A stretch of 64,000 nt of DNA, from positions 124,001 to 188,000 of the forward strand of contig NZ_JAHKQA010000041.1 of the NCBI RefSeq assembly GCF_018860705.1, in the 5' to 3' direction. The notes under the pieces were generated by a model. The model searched no databases. It saw only the letters and a list, made by a program, of their open reading frames with translations, and was not told the DNA's origin. The position numbers and the translations under genes were made by a program. This document shows, piece by piece, positions 8,613-16,525 of this stretch. Position 1 is the stretch's first letter; each line of letters begins with the position of its first letter. This DNA comes from Citreicella sp. C3M06 (GTDB lineage: Bacteria > Pseudomonadota > Alphaproteobacteria > Rhodobacterales > Rhodobacteraceae).

Positions 8613-9497
8613 TTAACGCGCGCGCAGCCCGTCCCGTTGCAAACGATCCCGCAAAACCTCGATTTCGACCGTAAGATCGGCGTTGCTGTCGAGCAGGAGT
8701 TTCTGGTTCTTCTGGCTGAAGCTGTCCTCAAGATCGGTGAGGAGCATCATGAAATCGCTGCGCGCGCCCTGATCCCGGCTGCGGCTGAAGATATCGGCGA
8801 ATTTCACCGCCGCATCGCGCGCGCCCATCAGATAGACGCCCAGATACTTGCGCGCGGCGGTCAGATCGCGCGGGTCTTCCTCGACCGTGCGGATCAGCTG
8901 GCTGACCTTGGTGTGAAAGCGCTCGACTCGCGCCTCGACCTCGCGATCGCCCGCGCGGCGCACCGCGCCCTCCATCTCGGACAGGTAGGTTTCGGCCTCG
9001 TCCACCACCTTGGCAACGCGATCCTGCTGGAAGGTATCGACGCCGTCCATTCCCTTGCTTTTCAGCGGGTCGATGCCAAAGGCGGCCAGATGCAGCGCCC
9101 CGGCGCAAATCCCATAAAGCGGCGCGGCCAGCAGGTTTCCCTCCCCCCGCGCCACGGCAAGGCCGACGCCGATGCCCGTTGCCGCCGCGGCAAGGATCTT
9201 GCGCGGGATCGCCGGGCGACGTGCGACGCGGCGGGCATCATAGGCGGCCTGCGCGCGAACCCCGTCGCGCAGCAGCCATGCGCCAAGCAGCAGCGCCCCC
9301 GCCCCGGCAAGACCGACCGCAAGGCCGATAGCCCCATCATTGAGCGAGGTCGCCGCCAGAACGATCGGCGGCGCAAACATCACGTTGGTGCGCGCGCCCA
9401 CCGGATCGACCGTTGCGCCGGTATAATGCCCCGCGGGCAGATCGGGCGCGGAGTCGTCGCCGTCGGGGCTGAATTTGCCGCCATAGCGCTTTGCCAT
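8613..9497 (-). CDS. XpaC-like (5-bromo-4-chloroindolyl phosphate hydrolysis family) membrane protein
   Basis: The 294-residue product has two hydrophobic hairpins (about 42-76 and 101-140), then a PRK near 98-100 and an FGIDPLKSK motif at 140-148. A long cytoplasmic helical tail follows with RRAGDREVEARVERFHTK and KYLGVYLMGARDAAVKFADI, typical of XpaC family proteins paired with TelA. The family name comes from an indirect Bacillus phenotype and does not imply phosphatase activity. It begins two bases after the stop of a 29-codon membrane peptide gene. A related protein lies immediately upstream. Confidence 0.82.
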   Translation of the reverse strand: MAKRYGGKFSPDGDDSAPDLPAGHYTGATVDPVGARTNVMFAPPIVLAATSLNDGAIGLAVGLAGAGALLLGAWLLRDGVRAQAAYDARRVARRPAIPRKILAAAATGIGVGLAVARGEGNLLAAPLYGICAGALHLAAFGIDPLKSKGMDGVDTFQQDRVAKVVDEAETYLSEMEGAVRRAGDREVEARVERFHTKVSQLIRTVEEDPRDLTAARKYLGVYLMGARDAAVKFADIFSRSRDQGARSDFMMLLTDLEDSFSQKNQKLLLDSNADLTVEIEVLRDRLQRDGLRAR

Positions 9498-9499
9498 GC

Positions 9500-9589
9500 T
9501 CAGAGCCCTCCGAGCCAGCCCGAAGTGACCCCGAAAAGCAGGACGATCAGCAGCACGTAAGCCGTTTTCTGCAACGCAGCGCCGGACAT
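9500..9589 (-). CDS. 29-residue single-span membrane peptide
   Basis: An ATG at 9589, preceded by a strong AGGAGGT ribosome-binding site, opens a 29-codon frame ending at 9500, two bases before the XpaC-like start. The peptide is mostly one hydrophobic helix (TAYVLLIVLLFGVTSGWLGGL) with a short polar N-terminus. Its strong Shine-Dalgarno sequence and tight spacing argue for real translation, perhaps as a small subunit or regulator of the neighbouring membrane proteins, or simply for translational coupling. No homologue is recognised. Confidence 0.6.
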   Translation of the reverse strand: MSGAALQKTAYVLLIVLLFGVTSGWLGGL

Positions 9590-9689
9590 GTGACCTCCTG
9601 AGTGACCGCCGTTCAAAGCAAATCTAAGATCAATCCGGGCAAGTTGCTAGGGGGAAACCCCGCCATTTCGCGTTCGCAGCAAAGCGGTA

Positions 9690-10580
9690 TCAGGCCACCT
9701 GATCGCGCGGCATCCGGTGCCACAGAACGTCGGCCTGCAATTCGTACGCATCGCGTCCGGTTCGGGCGCCGGACTTGCGCGCGCACCCCTCGTATGCCTC
9801 GCCGATTGCGACCAGATGGGCGATGTAGCGGCGCCGGGCCCGAAAGCGATCACCGCTGTCCCACGCGCCCAGAAGCGCGGTATTTTCGCGGTGCAGCATG
9901 TCGACCAGCATGGTGATCGGCTTGCGCAGCCGACGCATGCCGCCGCCGCTATCGCCCAGCGCCCGGCTCAGCGCCATGACCCCGGTGCGCAGCGCCTCGA
10001 ACTGGCGGGTGATCTCTGTATCGCCAAGGTTGGCAATCTCGCAGGCCAGCTCTTCGAGCTTGGCGTCGATGAGGATCAGCGTTTCGGAGGTGCTGGGCTG
10101 AAGCCGGTGCAGATCGATCGGGCGGTCCGATTGGCCGACGGCCTCGTTATCCGCCTTGTCCTTGAGCGGGTCCATCCCGAAGGCGACAAACCCCAGCACC
10201 GTGGCCAGCGCCCCCAGCACGACGGGCAGGACCAGCGTCTCGAAATGATGCCCGGCCAGAATCATGACAATGAGGCCGATGAGCGCGTAGCCTATGGCCT
10301 TGCGCGGCAGCTTTGGTGCGCGTGCGGCCTGCGCCCGGTTGAACGCGTTGCTGACCTGCTGCCCGACGTGGATCAGCCGCAGTGCAGCGAGCAGCAGCAC
10401 AAGCAGAAGGATTGCGCTGAAGGCGGCGACGCCGCTGCCCTCGAACAGCAGGCGAAATATCGGAAAGGACGCAAGAAACAGCACGCCAAGCGCGGAGTCG
10501 AGCGGCCCGATCGGCACTTCGCCGCGGCTCGCCCGCGACATCTGAGCCTTGGTCATACGTTCAGCCGAGCTTTCAGACAT
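9690..10580 (-). CDS. Second XpaC-like membrane protein
   Basis: The 296-residue product, starting at an ATG preceded by GAGGGG, has hydrophobic segments at about 29-46, 50-70 and 97-135. It has the same landmarks as the XpaC-like protein next door: PRK at 92-94 and FGMDPLKDK at 134-142. The cytoplasmic helical tail ends with RRRYIAHLVAIGEAYEGCARKSG, comparable in position to KYLGVYLMGARDAAVKFADI of its neighbour. I infer an ancient tandem duplication followed by strong divergence. Distance from the family core makes the name tentative. Confidence 0.62.
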   Translation of the reverse strand: MSESSAERMTKAQMSRASRGEVPIGPLDSALGVLFLASFPIFRLLFEGSGVAAFSAILLLVLLLAALRLIHVGQQVSNAFNRAQAARAPKLPRKAIGYALIGLIVMILAGHHFETLVLPVVLGALATVLGFVAFGMDPLKDKADNEAVGQSDRPIDLHRLQPSTSETLILIDAKLEELACEIANLGDTEITRQFEALRTGVMALSRALGDSGGGMRRLRKPITMLVDMLHRENTALLGAWDSGDRFRARRRYIAHLVAIGEAYEGCARKSGARTGRDAYELQADVLWHRMPRDQVA

Positions 10581-10627
10581 CTCGAACCCCTCTTGCCGCA
10601 CCGAAGCCGTTGCCTTCGGGCATGGGA

Positions 10628-10897
10628 TCACAGGAAATAGCTCAACGCGAAAATCATCACCCAGAGCACGGCAAAGCACAGCTTTGCCGCCGGGTTGCCA
10701 CCGTAGCGCAGGCGGTGCGCCGCATCGGTCAGCGCGACGAAGGTGTCGCGCGCAACTGTCCGCAGGCTGCACAGCACGAATACCGTGGTGGCTGTCAGAA
10801 TCGCGAAGGCCAGGATCGTAGTCATCATGGCCGCGAAACTGTCGGCGAAACCGGGCGAAAAAGCGGCGCCGTCCGGGAAAAACCACGAAATCTTCAC
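10628..10897 (-). CDS. Small two-span membrane protein, unknown
   Basis: An 89-codon frame from a GTG at 10897 encodes two hydrophobic helices (TTILAFAILTATTVFVLCSL and KLCFAVLWVMIFALSYFL) separated by a basic loop (RTVARDTFVALTDAAHRLRYGG). A shorter start at the MM pair (residues 24-25) would still keep both helices; neither start has a good Shine-Dalgarno sequence. Its stop is 47 bases before the second XpaC-like start on the same strand, so it may be the first gene of the TelA/XpaC operon. No family is recognised. Confidence 0.5.
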   Translation of the reverse strand: MKISWFFPDGAAFSPGFADSFAAMMTTILAFAILTATTVFVLCSLRTVARDTFVALTDAAHRLRYGGNPAAKLCFAVLWVMIFALSYFL

Positions 10898-10922
10898 TAA
10901 GGTTAACGGATAGTTACGGGAC

Positions 10923-10957
10923 GCGCGGCGCGATTACTGCCCTCTGCAACGCCGCGC
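10923..10957. terminator. GC-rich inverted repeat after rluB-like gene, weak terminator
   Basis: GCGCGGCG (10923-10930) can pair with CGCCGCGC (10950-10957). It lies just past the stop of the minus-strand pseudouridine synthase gene and could end its transcript before the 10.9-kb membrane gene. There is no T-tract, so the call is weak. Confidence 0.3.
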
Positions 10958-10966
10958 GCACACGGC

Positions 10967-11884
10967 CTAGTTGCGCCCGGGTTTTGGGCCAGTCTTCGGA
11001 CCAGCCTTCGGGCCGGGGTTGCGGCGGCGCACCGGAACCGGGCGGTCGGGCTTGGCGCCCTCCATGCCCAGCTGATCGCGCAGCACCTTGCCGCGGATCT
11101 CCTGTACCTCGCCTTCCTTGAGCTGGCCCAGCTGGAACGGCCCGTAAGACACCCGGATCAGCCGGTTCACCGTCAGACCGATGTCGGTCATGGCGCGACG
11201 AATTTCGCGGTTCTTGCCCTCGCGCAGGCCGACGGTCAGCCAGGCGTTGGCCCCCTGCTGGCGGTCAAGCGTCACCTGCATAGGTTGATAGCGCTGCCCC
11301 TCGACGGTGATGCCCTCGCGCAACGGTGCCAGCGTATTCTCCGATGGCCTGCCGTTCACCCGCACGCGGTATTTGCGCAGCCAGCCGGTCGACGGCAGCT
11401 CGAGCTTGCGCTTGATGCCGCCATCATTGGTCAGCAGCAAAAGCCCCTCGGAGTTCAGATCGAGTCGTCCGACGCTCATCACCCGCGGCATATCCTCGGG
11501 CAGCTTGTCGAAGATCGTGGCGCGGCCCTGCTCGTCGCGGGTCGTGGTCACAAGGCCCGCAGGCTTGTGATAGAGCCACAGGCGCGCATCTTCGGCTTCG
11601 GCCAGCGGGTTGCCATCGACGGTGACCTTGTCGCTGGGCAGCACGTTCAGCGCGGCGCGCTCGACGATGGCGCCATTGACCGACACGCGGCCCTCCGCGA
11701 TCATCTTCTCGGCGTCGCGGCGGCTGGCGACACCCGCGCGCGACAACACCTTGGCGATGCGCTCACCGGGGGGCGTGCCTTCGGCGGGCGCAGCCTGCTG
11801 CGCCGGCTTGCGCGGCTTCGGTCTGGGTCTGGGCTGGGGTCGGGCGCCAGAAGGGCGGCCGCCACGAGAGGGCTTGTCTGTCAT
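10967..11884 (-). CDS. rluB: 23S rRNA pseudouridine synthase, RluB-like
   Basis: The 305-residue protein has a Pro/Arg/Lys-rich N-terminal extension (1-40), an S4 RNA-binding domain (RIAKVLSRAGVASRRDAEKM) and an RsuA/RluB-type catalytic domain. The latter contains the catalytic-Asp motif GRLDLNSEGLLLLTNDG and the downstream GKNREIRRA block. Enzymes of this group isomerise a uridine such as U2605 of 23S rRNA. The C-terminus repeats GPK/P units, a basic low-complexity tail. It is divergent from tadA with about 75 bp between the starts. Confidence 0.87.
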   Translation of the reverse strand: MTDKPSRGGRPSGARPQPRPRPKPRKPAQQAAPAEGTPPGERIAKVLSRAGVASRRDAEKMIAEGRVSVNGAIVERAALNVLPSDKVTVDGNPLAEAEDARLWLYHKPAGLVTTTRDEQGRATIFDKLPEDMPRVMSVGRLDLNSEGLLLLTNDGGIKRKLELPSTGWLRKYRVRVNGRPSENTLAPLREGITVEGQRYQPMQVTLDRQQGANAWLTVGLREGKNREIRRAMTDIGLTVNRLIRVSYGPFQLGQLKEGEVQEIRGKVLRDQLGMEGAKPDRPVPVRRRNPGPKAGPKTGPKPGRN

Positions 11885-11959
11885 GCCTGCCCCATACAGC
11901 AAGCGCCGCGCGCTGGGAAGCGTCTCGCCAAGGGCGCGGCGCTCGGCTATGCCGGGGCC

Positions 11960-12415
11960 ATGAGTTTTCGCAGTCATATGGACATCGCGCTGCGCGAAGG
12001 GCGCGCCGCCGCCGCCCGTGGCGAGGTGCCGGTGGGCGCGGTGATCGTCGCGCCGTCGGGCGCGATCGTCGCCGCGGCGGGCAATCGCACGCGCGAGCTG
12101 AACGATCCCACCGCCCATGCCGAAATTCTGGCCCTGCGCGCCGCCTGCGCCGCCGCCGGGTCCGAACGCCTGCCCGGCCACGCGCTCTACGTAACGCTGG
12201 AGCCCTGCCCGATGTGCGCCGCCGCGATCTCGTTCGCCCGAATCGCGCGGCTGTATTATGGCGCGTCCGACCCCAAGTCGGGCGGCATCGCCCAAGGGCC
12301 GCGCAGCTACAGCCACCCGCAATGCCATCACGTCCCCGAGGTCTATGACGGCATCGACGCCGCCCCCTCCGAGGCGCTGCTGCGCGATTTCTTCCGCGAA
12401 AGACGCCAATGCTGA
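11960..12415 (+). CDS. tadA: tRNA adenosine(34) deaminase
   Basis: The 151-residue zinc deaminase has the HAE motif (TAHAEILAL) with the catalytic Glu and the PCPMCAAA zinc-binding pair. It converts wobble A34 of tRNA-Arg(ACG) to inosine. The start at 11960 was chosen because the conserved helix begins there; an ATG six codons later is an alternative. Its last seven bases overlap the next pseudouridine synthase gene, so the two RNA-modification genes are coupled. Confidence 0.9.
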   Translation: MSFRSHMDIALREGRAAAARGEVPVGAVIVAPSGAIVAAAGNRTRELNDPTAHAEILALRAACAAAGSERLPGHALYVTLEPCPMCAAAISFARIARLYYGASDPKSGGIAQGPRSYSHPQCHHVPEVYDGIDAAPSEALLRDFFRERRQC

Positions 12416-12948
12416 TCCTGTTGAACAAACCCTTCGGCGCGCTGTCGCAATTCACCGACAAGGGCACGCAGGGCAGCCCGCGCGCCACGCTGTCCGATTA
12501 CGTGGACGTTCCCGGAGTCTACCCTGCGGGCAGGCTCGACCGCGACAGCGAAGGACTGTTGCTGCTCACCGACGATGGCCGCCTTCAGGCACGAATCGCC
12601 CATCCGAAGTTTCGCAAGCCCAAGACCTATCTCGTTCAGGTCGAAGGCGATCCGACCGATGCCGACCTGTCACCGCTGCGCAAGGGCGTCACGCTCAAGG
12701 ACGGCCCGACCCGCCCCGCCGAGGTCCGCCGCATCCCCACCCCTGAACTTTGGGAGCGCGTGCCGCCGGTGCGCTTTCGCAAATCGGTGCCCGATTGCTG
12801 GCTGGAAATCACCCTCACCGAAGGTCGCAACCGGCAGGTTCGCCGCATGACCGCTCATGTCGGCTTGCCTTGCCTGCGCCTTGTGCGCTGGTCCATCGGC
12901 GAGTGGAACGTCGAGGGCATTGCCCCCGGCACGTGGCGCGCGCTCTGA
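12409..12948 (+). CDS. rluE: 23S rRNA pseudouridine synthase, RluE-like
   Basis: The 179-residue RsuA-family enzyme lacks an S4 domain, as RluE does. It opens with LILLNKPFGALSQFT and has the catalytic-Asp motif GRLDRDSEGLLLLTDDG and the GRNRQVRRMTAHVGLPCLRL block. RluE modifies U2457 in 23S rRNA. It overlaps tadA by seven bases. A large palindrome follows about 45 bases downstream and could end the transcript. Confidence 0.88.
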   Translation: MLILLNKPFGALSQFTDKGTQGSPRATLSDYVDVPGVYPAGRLDRDSEGLLLLTDDGRLQARIAHPKFRKPKTYLVQVEGDPTDADLSPLRKGVTLKDGPTRPAEVRRIPTPELWERVPPVRFRKSVPDCWLEITLTEGRNRQVRRMTAHVGLPCLRLVRWSIGEWNVEGIAPGTWRAL

Positions 12949-12980
12949 CCCGAGCGCCGCGCTTTCTTCAAGGTCCGGCC

Positions 12981-13055
12981 TGCCTCCGGCGGGAGTTTAT
13001 CGGGCAAGATGAAGTCACGCGCCGCGCCCCATCTTCATCTTGCCCGATAAACTCC
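12981..13055. repeat. Dispersed 34-nt repeat forming a 23-bp perfect palindrome
   Basis: The arm at 12992-13014 and the arm at 13033-13055 are exact reverse complements over 23 bases, separated by an 18-base loop. The left arm plus its outer flank (12981-13014) recurs in reverse orientation at 46901-46934 with a single mismatch. It sits between convergent genes, where it could act as a bidirectional terminator, but recurrence of arm plus flank implies a mobile or maintained repeat family rather than a simple terminator. Confidence 0.75.
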
Positions 13056-13092
13056 GGGGGTGAGGCCGCAAGGCCGAGGGGGCCGCGCCCCC

Positions 13093-13545
13093 TTACGCCC
13101 TCTCATCCTTGGGCGAGCCCATCACCACATAGGACGTGACCGCATTCACCTGCGGCAGCGTGCCCAGCACCTCGGTATGGAAATGCTTGTAGGCCACAAG
13201 GTCGGCGGCCTCGATGCGCAACAGGTATTCGACGTTGCCGGTGATGTTGTGACACTCGCGCACTTCGGGCGCTTGTGAAATGGCCCGCTCGAACGCCTCC
13301 TGCGCGGCCTTTGTATGCGACGAGAGCCCGACCGTGATATAGGCGACAAACCCGACCCCGGTCTTCTCTGGCGAGAGCACTGCACGGTAGCCTCGGATCA
13401 CGCCTGACTTTTCCAACGCAGCCACACGCCGCAGGCAGGCAGAGGCCGACAGCCCGACACGCTCGGCCAGCGCGAGGTTGCTGATCCGCCCATCGCGCCG
13501 CAGAACGCGCAATATCCTGCGATCCATTTCATCAATCATCGCCAT
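13093..13545 (-). CDS. Lrp/AsnC-family transcriptional regulator
   Basis: The 150-residue product has an N-terminal helix-turn-helix (DEMDRRILRVLRRDGRISNL followed by ALAERVGLSASACLRRV) and a RAM/AsnC ligand-binding domain (GNVEYLLRIEAADLVAYKHF). Such regulators form octamers that sense amino acids. It is divergent from a LysE-type exporter with 73 bp between starts, the usual arrangement in which the regulator controls the exporter in response to the exported amino acid. Confidence 0.88.
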   Translation of the reverse strand: MAMIDEMDRRILRVLRRDGRISNLALAERVGLSASACLRRVAALEKSGVIRGYRAVLSPEKTGVGFVAYITVGLSSHTKAAQEAFERAISQAPEVRECHNITGNVEYLLRIEAADLVAYKHFHTEVLGTLPQVNAVTSYVVMGSPKDERA

Positions 13546-13618
13546 ATATTGCTATTCCTTTGCCAGAACGCCTGACTTTGCAACCATTCTCCGCCTCATA
13601 CACGTCACAAGTTGTGCC

Positions 13619-14212
13619 ATGACAATGGATCTTTTTCTTGCGCTGAGTGCCTTCACGCTCGTCACCGTCATCACGCCGGGGCCGAACAATCTCATGCTGC
13701 TTGCCTCAGGCGCCAATTTCGGTGTCCGGCGCACCTTGCCCCATATGGCGGGCATCGCCTTTGGCTTTCCGGGCATGGTGCTGCTGGTCGGGCTTGGCGT
13801 TTCCCGCCTGTTCGATCTTTACCCGGTCCTGCACGATGTGCTGCTGGCGGTGTCGGTGCTGTACATGCTCTGGCACGCGTGGAAGATCGCCCATGCCGCG
13901 CCGCCTGCGCAAGGCACCTGCGAAGCGCGCCCGCTGAGCTTTCTGCAGGCCGCTGCCTTCCAATGGGTCAACCCCAAGGCGTGGTCGATGGCGGTTGCCT
14001 CGATTGCGATTTACGCTGCAAGCCGAGAGATCGGCGCGATTCTCTGGGTGGTCGGCGCCTATGTCGTCAACGGCCTGATCTCGACCACCACCTGGGCAGT
14101 GCTGGGGCGCGAAATACGGCGGCTGGTGTCGTCTCCAACGCGGCTGAGGCTGTTCAACTGGACCATGGCGGCGCTGCTGATCGCCTCGCTGTTGCCGGTT
14201 CTCATGGCCTGA
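13619..14212 (+). CDS. LysE-family amino-acid exporter
   Basis: The 197-residue protein has about six hydrophobic segments and the N-terminal LysE/RhtB signature (TPGPNNLMLLASG). The substrate is probably an amino acid, exported across the inner membrane. An ATG at 13625 is an alternative start. The divergent Lrp-family gene is the likely regulator. Substrate specificity is not predictable from sequence. Confidence 0.85.
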   Translation: MTMDLFLALSAFTLVTVITPGPNNLMLLASGANFGVRRTLPHMAGIAFGFPGMVLLVGLGVSRLFDLYPVLHDVLLAVSVLYMLWHAWKIAHAAPPAQGTCEARPLSFLQAAAFQWVNPKAWSMAVASIAIYAASREIGAILWVVGAYVVNGLISTTTWAVLGREIRRLVSSPTRLRLFNWTMAALLIASLLPVLMA

Positions 14213-14275
14213 GCCATGTTGCATCCCGCGAGGCTTGTCGCCATATAGGCCTCGCAAAACAAGGGTTCCCGAGGC

Positions 14276-15238
14276 ATGACGCATTATCTCGACTTCGAAA
14301 AACCGCTGGCCGAAATCGAAGGCAAGGCGGAAGAGTTGCGCAACATGGCGCGCGCCAACGAAGAGATGCACGTCGAAGACGAGGCCGCGGCACTTGACCG
14401 CAAGGCCCGCGACCTGCTCAAGGATCTGTATAAAAAGCTGACCCCCTGGCGCAAATGCCAGGTCGCGCGCCACCCCGACCGGCCGCATTGCAAGGACTAC
14501 ATCGAGGCGCTGTTTACCGAATACACGCCGCTGGCCGGGGATCGCGGTTTTTCCGACGATCACGCGGTGATGGGCGGCCTCGCCCGGTTCAACGACCGTC
14601 CCGTCATGGTGATCGGCCATGAAAAGGGCAACGACACCCAGTCGCGCATCGCGCGCAACTTCGGCATGGCCCGCCCCGAGGGCTATCGCAAGGCGATCCG
14701 TCTGATGGACATGGCCGACCGGTTCGGCCTGCCGGTCATCACGCTGGTCGACACGCCCGGGGCCTATCCCGGCAAGGGCGCCGAAGAGCGCGGCCAATCC
14801 GAGGCCATCGCGCGATCGACCGAAAAATGCCTTCAGATCGGTGTGCCGTTGATTTCGGTCATCATCGGCGAAGGCGGATCGGGTGGCGCGGTTGCCTTTG
14901 CCACGGCGAACCGTCTGGCGATGCTGGAACATTCCGTCTACTCGGTGATTTCGCCTGAAGGCTGCGCGTCGATCCTGTGGAAGGATTCCGACAAGATGCG
15001 CGAGGCCGCCGAGGCGCTGCGCATGACGGCGCAGGATCTGCTGAAGCTGGGCGTGACCGACCGGGTGATTCCCGAACCGCTTGGCGGCGCGCATCGCGAC
15101 CGGGCCACGACCATCGAGGCGGTCGGCAAGGCCATTTCCGCCATGTTGGCCGAAATGGACGACATGAAGCCCAGGGCCCTCATCAAGGCGCGGCGCGACA
15201 AATTTCTGGGCATGGGCGAAAAGGGTCTGGCGGCCTGA
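14276..15238 (+). CDS. accA: Acetyl-CoA carboxylase carboxyltransferase subunit alpha
   Basis: The 320-residue protein is full length for AccA. It has the N-terminal [18 protein letters not shown] helix, the GDR.F.DD..V.GGLARF block, [20 protein letters not shown], and the [12 protein letters not shown] and [15 protein letters not shown] motifs that bind carboxybiotin and acetyl-CoA. It transfers the carboxyl group to make malonyl-CoA for fatty-acid synthesis. The zinc-ribbon partner AccD is not in the window, as is common in this group. GAGG lies directly before the ATG. Confidence 0.95.
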   Translation: MTHYLDFEKPLAEIEGKAEELRNMARANEEMHVEDEAAALDRKARDLLKDLYKKLTPWRKCQVARHPDRPHCKDYIEALFTEYTPLAGDRGFSDDHAVMGGLARFNDRPVMVIGHEKGNDTQSRIARNFGMARPEGYRKAIRLMDMADRFGLPVITLVDTPGAYPGKGAEERGQSEAIARSTEKCLQIGVPLISVIIGEGGSGGAVAFATANRLAMLEHSVYSVISPEGCASILWKDSDKMREAAEALRMTAQDLLKLGVTDRVIPEPLGGAHRDRATTIEAVGKAISAMLAEMDDMKPRALIKARRDKFLGMGEKGLAA

Positions 15239-15337
15239 TCGCGCCGCCGCGCGACGTCAAGCCTTTGCGCCGGGCATGCTCAACCTGTTCTTAAGAGCGT
15301 TGTGGCACCTCTTTCTCATTCCAGAAAGGGAACCAGA

Positions 15338-16519
15338 ATGGAACTTCAGAACAGAGTGGGCATTGCCCAGCTGACCACGCTTGCGCTGCAAGGGGTCGAT
15401 CTTCACCCGCTGCGCTCGCACCTGCTTCGCAAATGCGCCGAAGATCAGGATCAGGCCGGGGCGCTGATGGACCTGTCGGTGATCGACCAGTTGTACGGCG
15501 ATCTTGAACAGGGCCTTGCATGGCAGGCCCGCGCCATCAGCGCCTGTCAGCTGTATCGCACCGATCGCGGGCGCAAGGGCAAGAAGACCCTGCTGGTCTT
15601 TGCGCTGCCGGTCGATATCGGCAGCAACACTCCGATCGAATTCCTCGTGCCCAGCGCCGATTACGAGATCATCACCTGCTATCTCGACCCGGATGCAGAT
15701 CAGGCGTTTTTGCTGCCCGATCACGATGTCGCTTTCTGCGCCGCCCCGGCGGATTCGCGCGATGCGGTGCGGTTTTCGGCGGCGATCCGGCGGGCATTTG
15801 GCGCGGCAGAGCCGCGTGTTCTGAACCTCCTCGATGCCTCGGTGCGAATCGACCGCATCTCGCTTCAGCATCAGGTGCCACAGACTGCCGGGCTGGTGCT
15901 GCCAAGGGTCATCGAGACCAGCCGCAAGGCGCTGCAAGGTGCGCAGCGCGAAAGCGCCATCGCGCAGCTTGGCGGCTATCCTGTTATCATCCGCCCGGTC
16001 GGATCGCACGCGGGCCATGGTCTGGAAAAACTCGACAGCGCCGAGGGGCTGGAATCCTACCTTGACCGGCACGAGGGGCAAGATTTCCATCTTTGCCCCT
16101 ATGTCGACTGCTCGTCGGCGCAGGACGGGCGCTTTCGCAAATGCCGGATCGTATTCATCGACGGCGTGCCCTACCCCTGCCACCTTGCCATCGCCGATCG
16201 CTGGGATGTCTGGTACGCCAATGCCGGCATGAAGGACCACCCGGGCCGGCGCGCCGAGGAATCCGCCTTTCTCGATACGTTCGACAGCGATTTCGCGCAG
16301 CGACATGCGGCGGCGCTGTCGGCGCTGAGCCAAAGCATCGGGCTGGAATATTTCGGCATCGATTGCGCCGAGGACCGGAATGGCAACCTCGTGGTGTTCG
16401 AGGCCGACAATTCGCTCATCGTGCATGATCTCGAATGCCCCGAGACCTTCCCCTACAAGGGGCGTCACATGCGCCGGATCTTTGCCGCCTTCCGCGCCCT
16501 ACTGGCCAAGGCGGGCTGA
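15338..16519 (+). CDS. ATP-grasp-like protein with N-terminal helical region, uncharacterised
   Basis: The 393-residue protein starts at an ATG preceded by AAAGGGA. An N-terminal helical part (DQAGALMDLSVIDQLYGD and GLAWQARAISACQ, TPR-like) leads into a domain with ATP-grasp features: a YPVIIRPVGSHAGHGLEKL lysine/glycine-loop region, CRIVFIDGVPYPCHLAIADR, and a metal-binding end (GIDCAEDRNGNLVVFEADN). This resembles RimK/glutathione-synthetase-like ligases joining a carboxylate to an amine. It stands alone between accA and a convergent photolyase gene, so substrate is unknown. Confidence 0.68.
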   Translation: MELQNRVGIAQLTTLALQGVDLHPLRSHLLRKCAEDQDQAGALMDLSVIDQLYGDLEQGLAWQARAISACQLYRTDRGRKGKKTLLVFALPVDIGSNTPIEFLVPSADYEIITCYLDPDADQAFLLPDHDVAFCAAPADSRDAVRFSAAIRRAFGAAEPRVLNLLDASVRIDRISLQHQVPQTAGLVLPRVIETSRKALQGAQRESAIAQLGGYPVIIRPVGSHAGHGLEKLDSAEGLESYLDRHEGQDFHLCPYVDCSSAQDGRFRKCRIVFIDGVPYPCHLAIADRWDVWYANAGMKDHPGRRAEESAFLDTFDSDFAQRHAAALSALSQSIGLEYFGIDCAEDRNGNLVVFEADNSLIVHDLECPETFPYKGRHMRRIFAAFRALLAKAG

Positions 16520-16525
16520 TCGCGG

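Noticed and set aside
6386-8674. 762-codon plus-strand frame spanning the DUF2927 and telA genes
   Set aside because: It is the antisense of two recognisable proteins, is His/Gln/Arg-rich in a shadow pattern and has no family motif.
12992-13055. CRISPR repeat
   Set aside because: There are only two inverted arms and no regularly spaced units or spacers; it is a palindrome.
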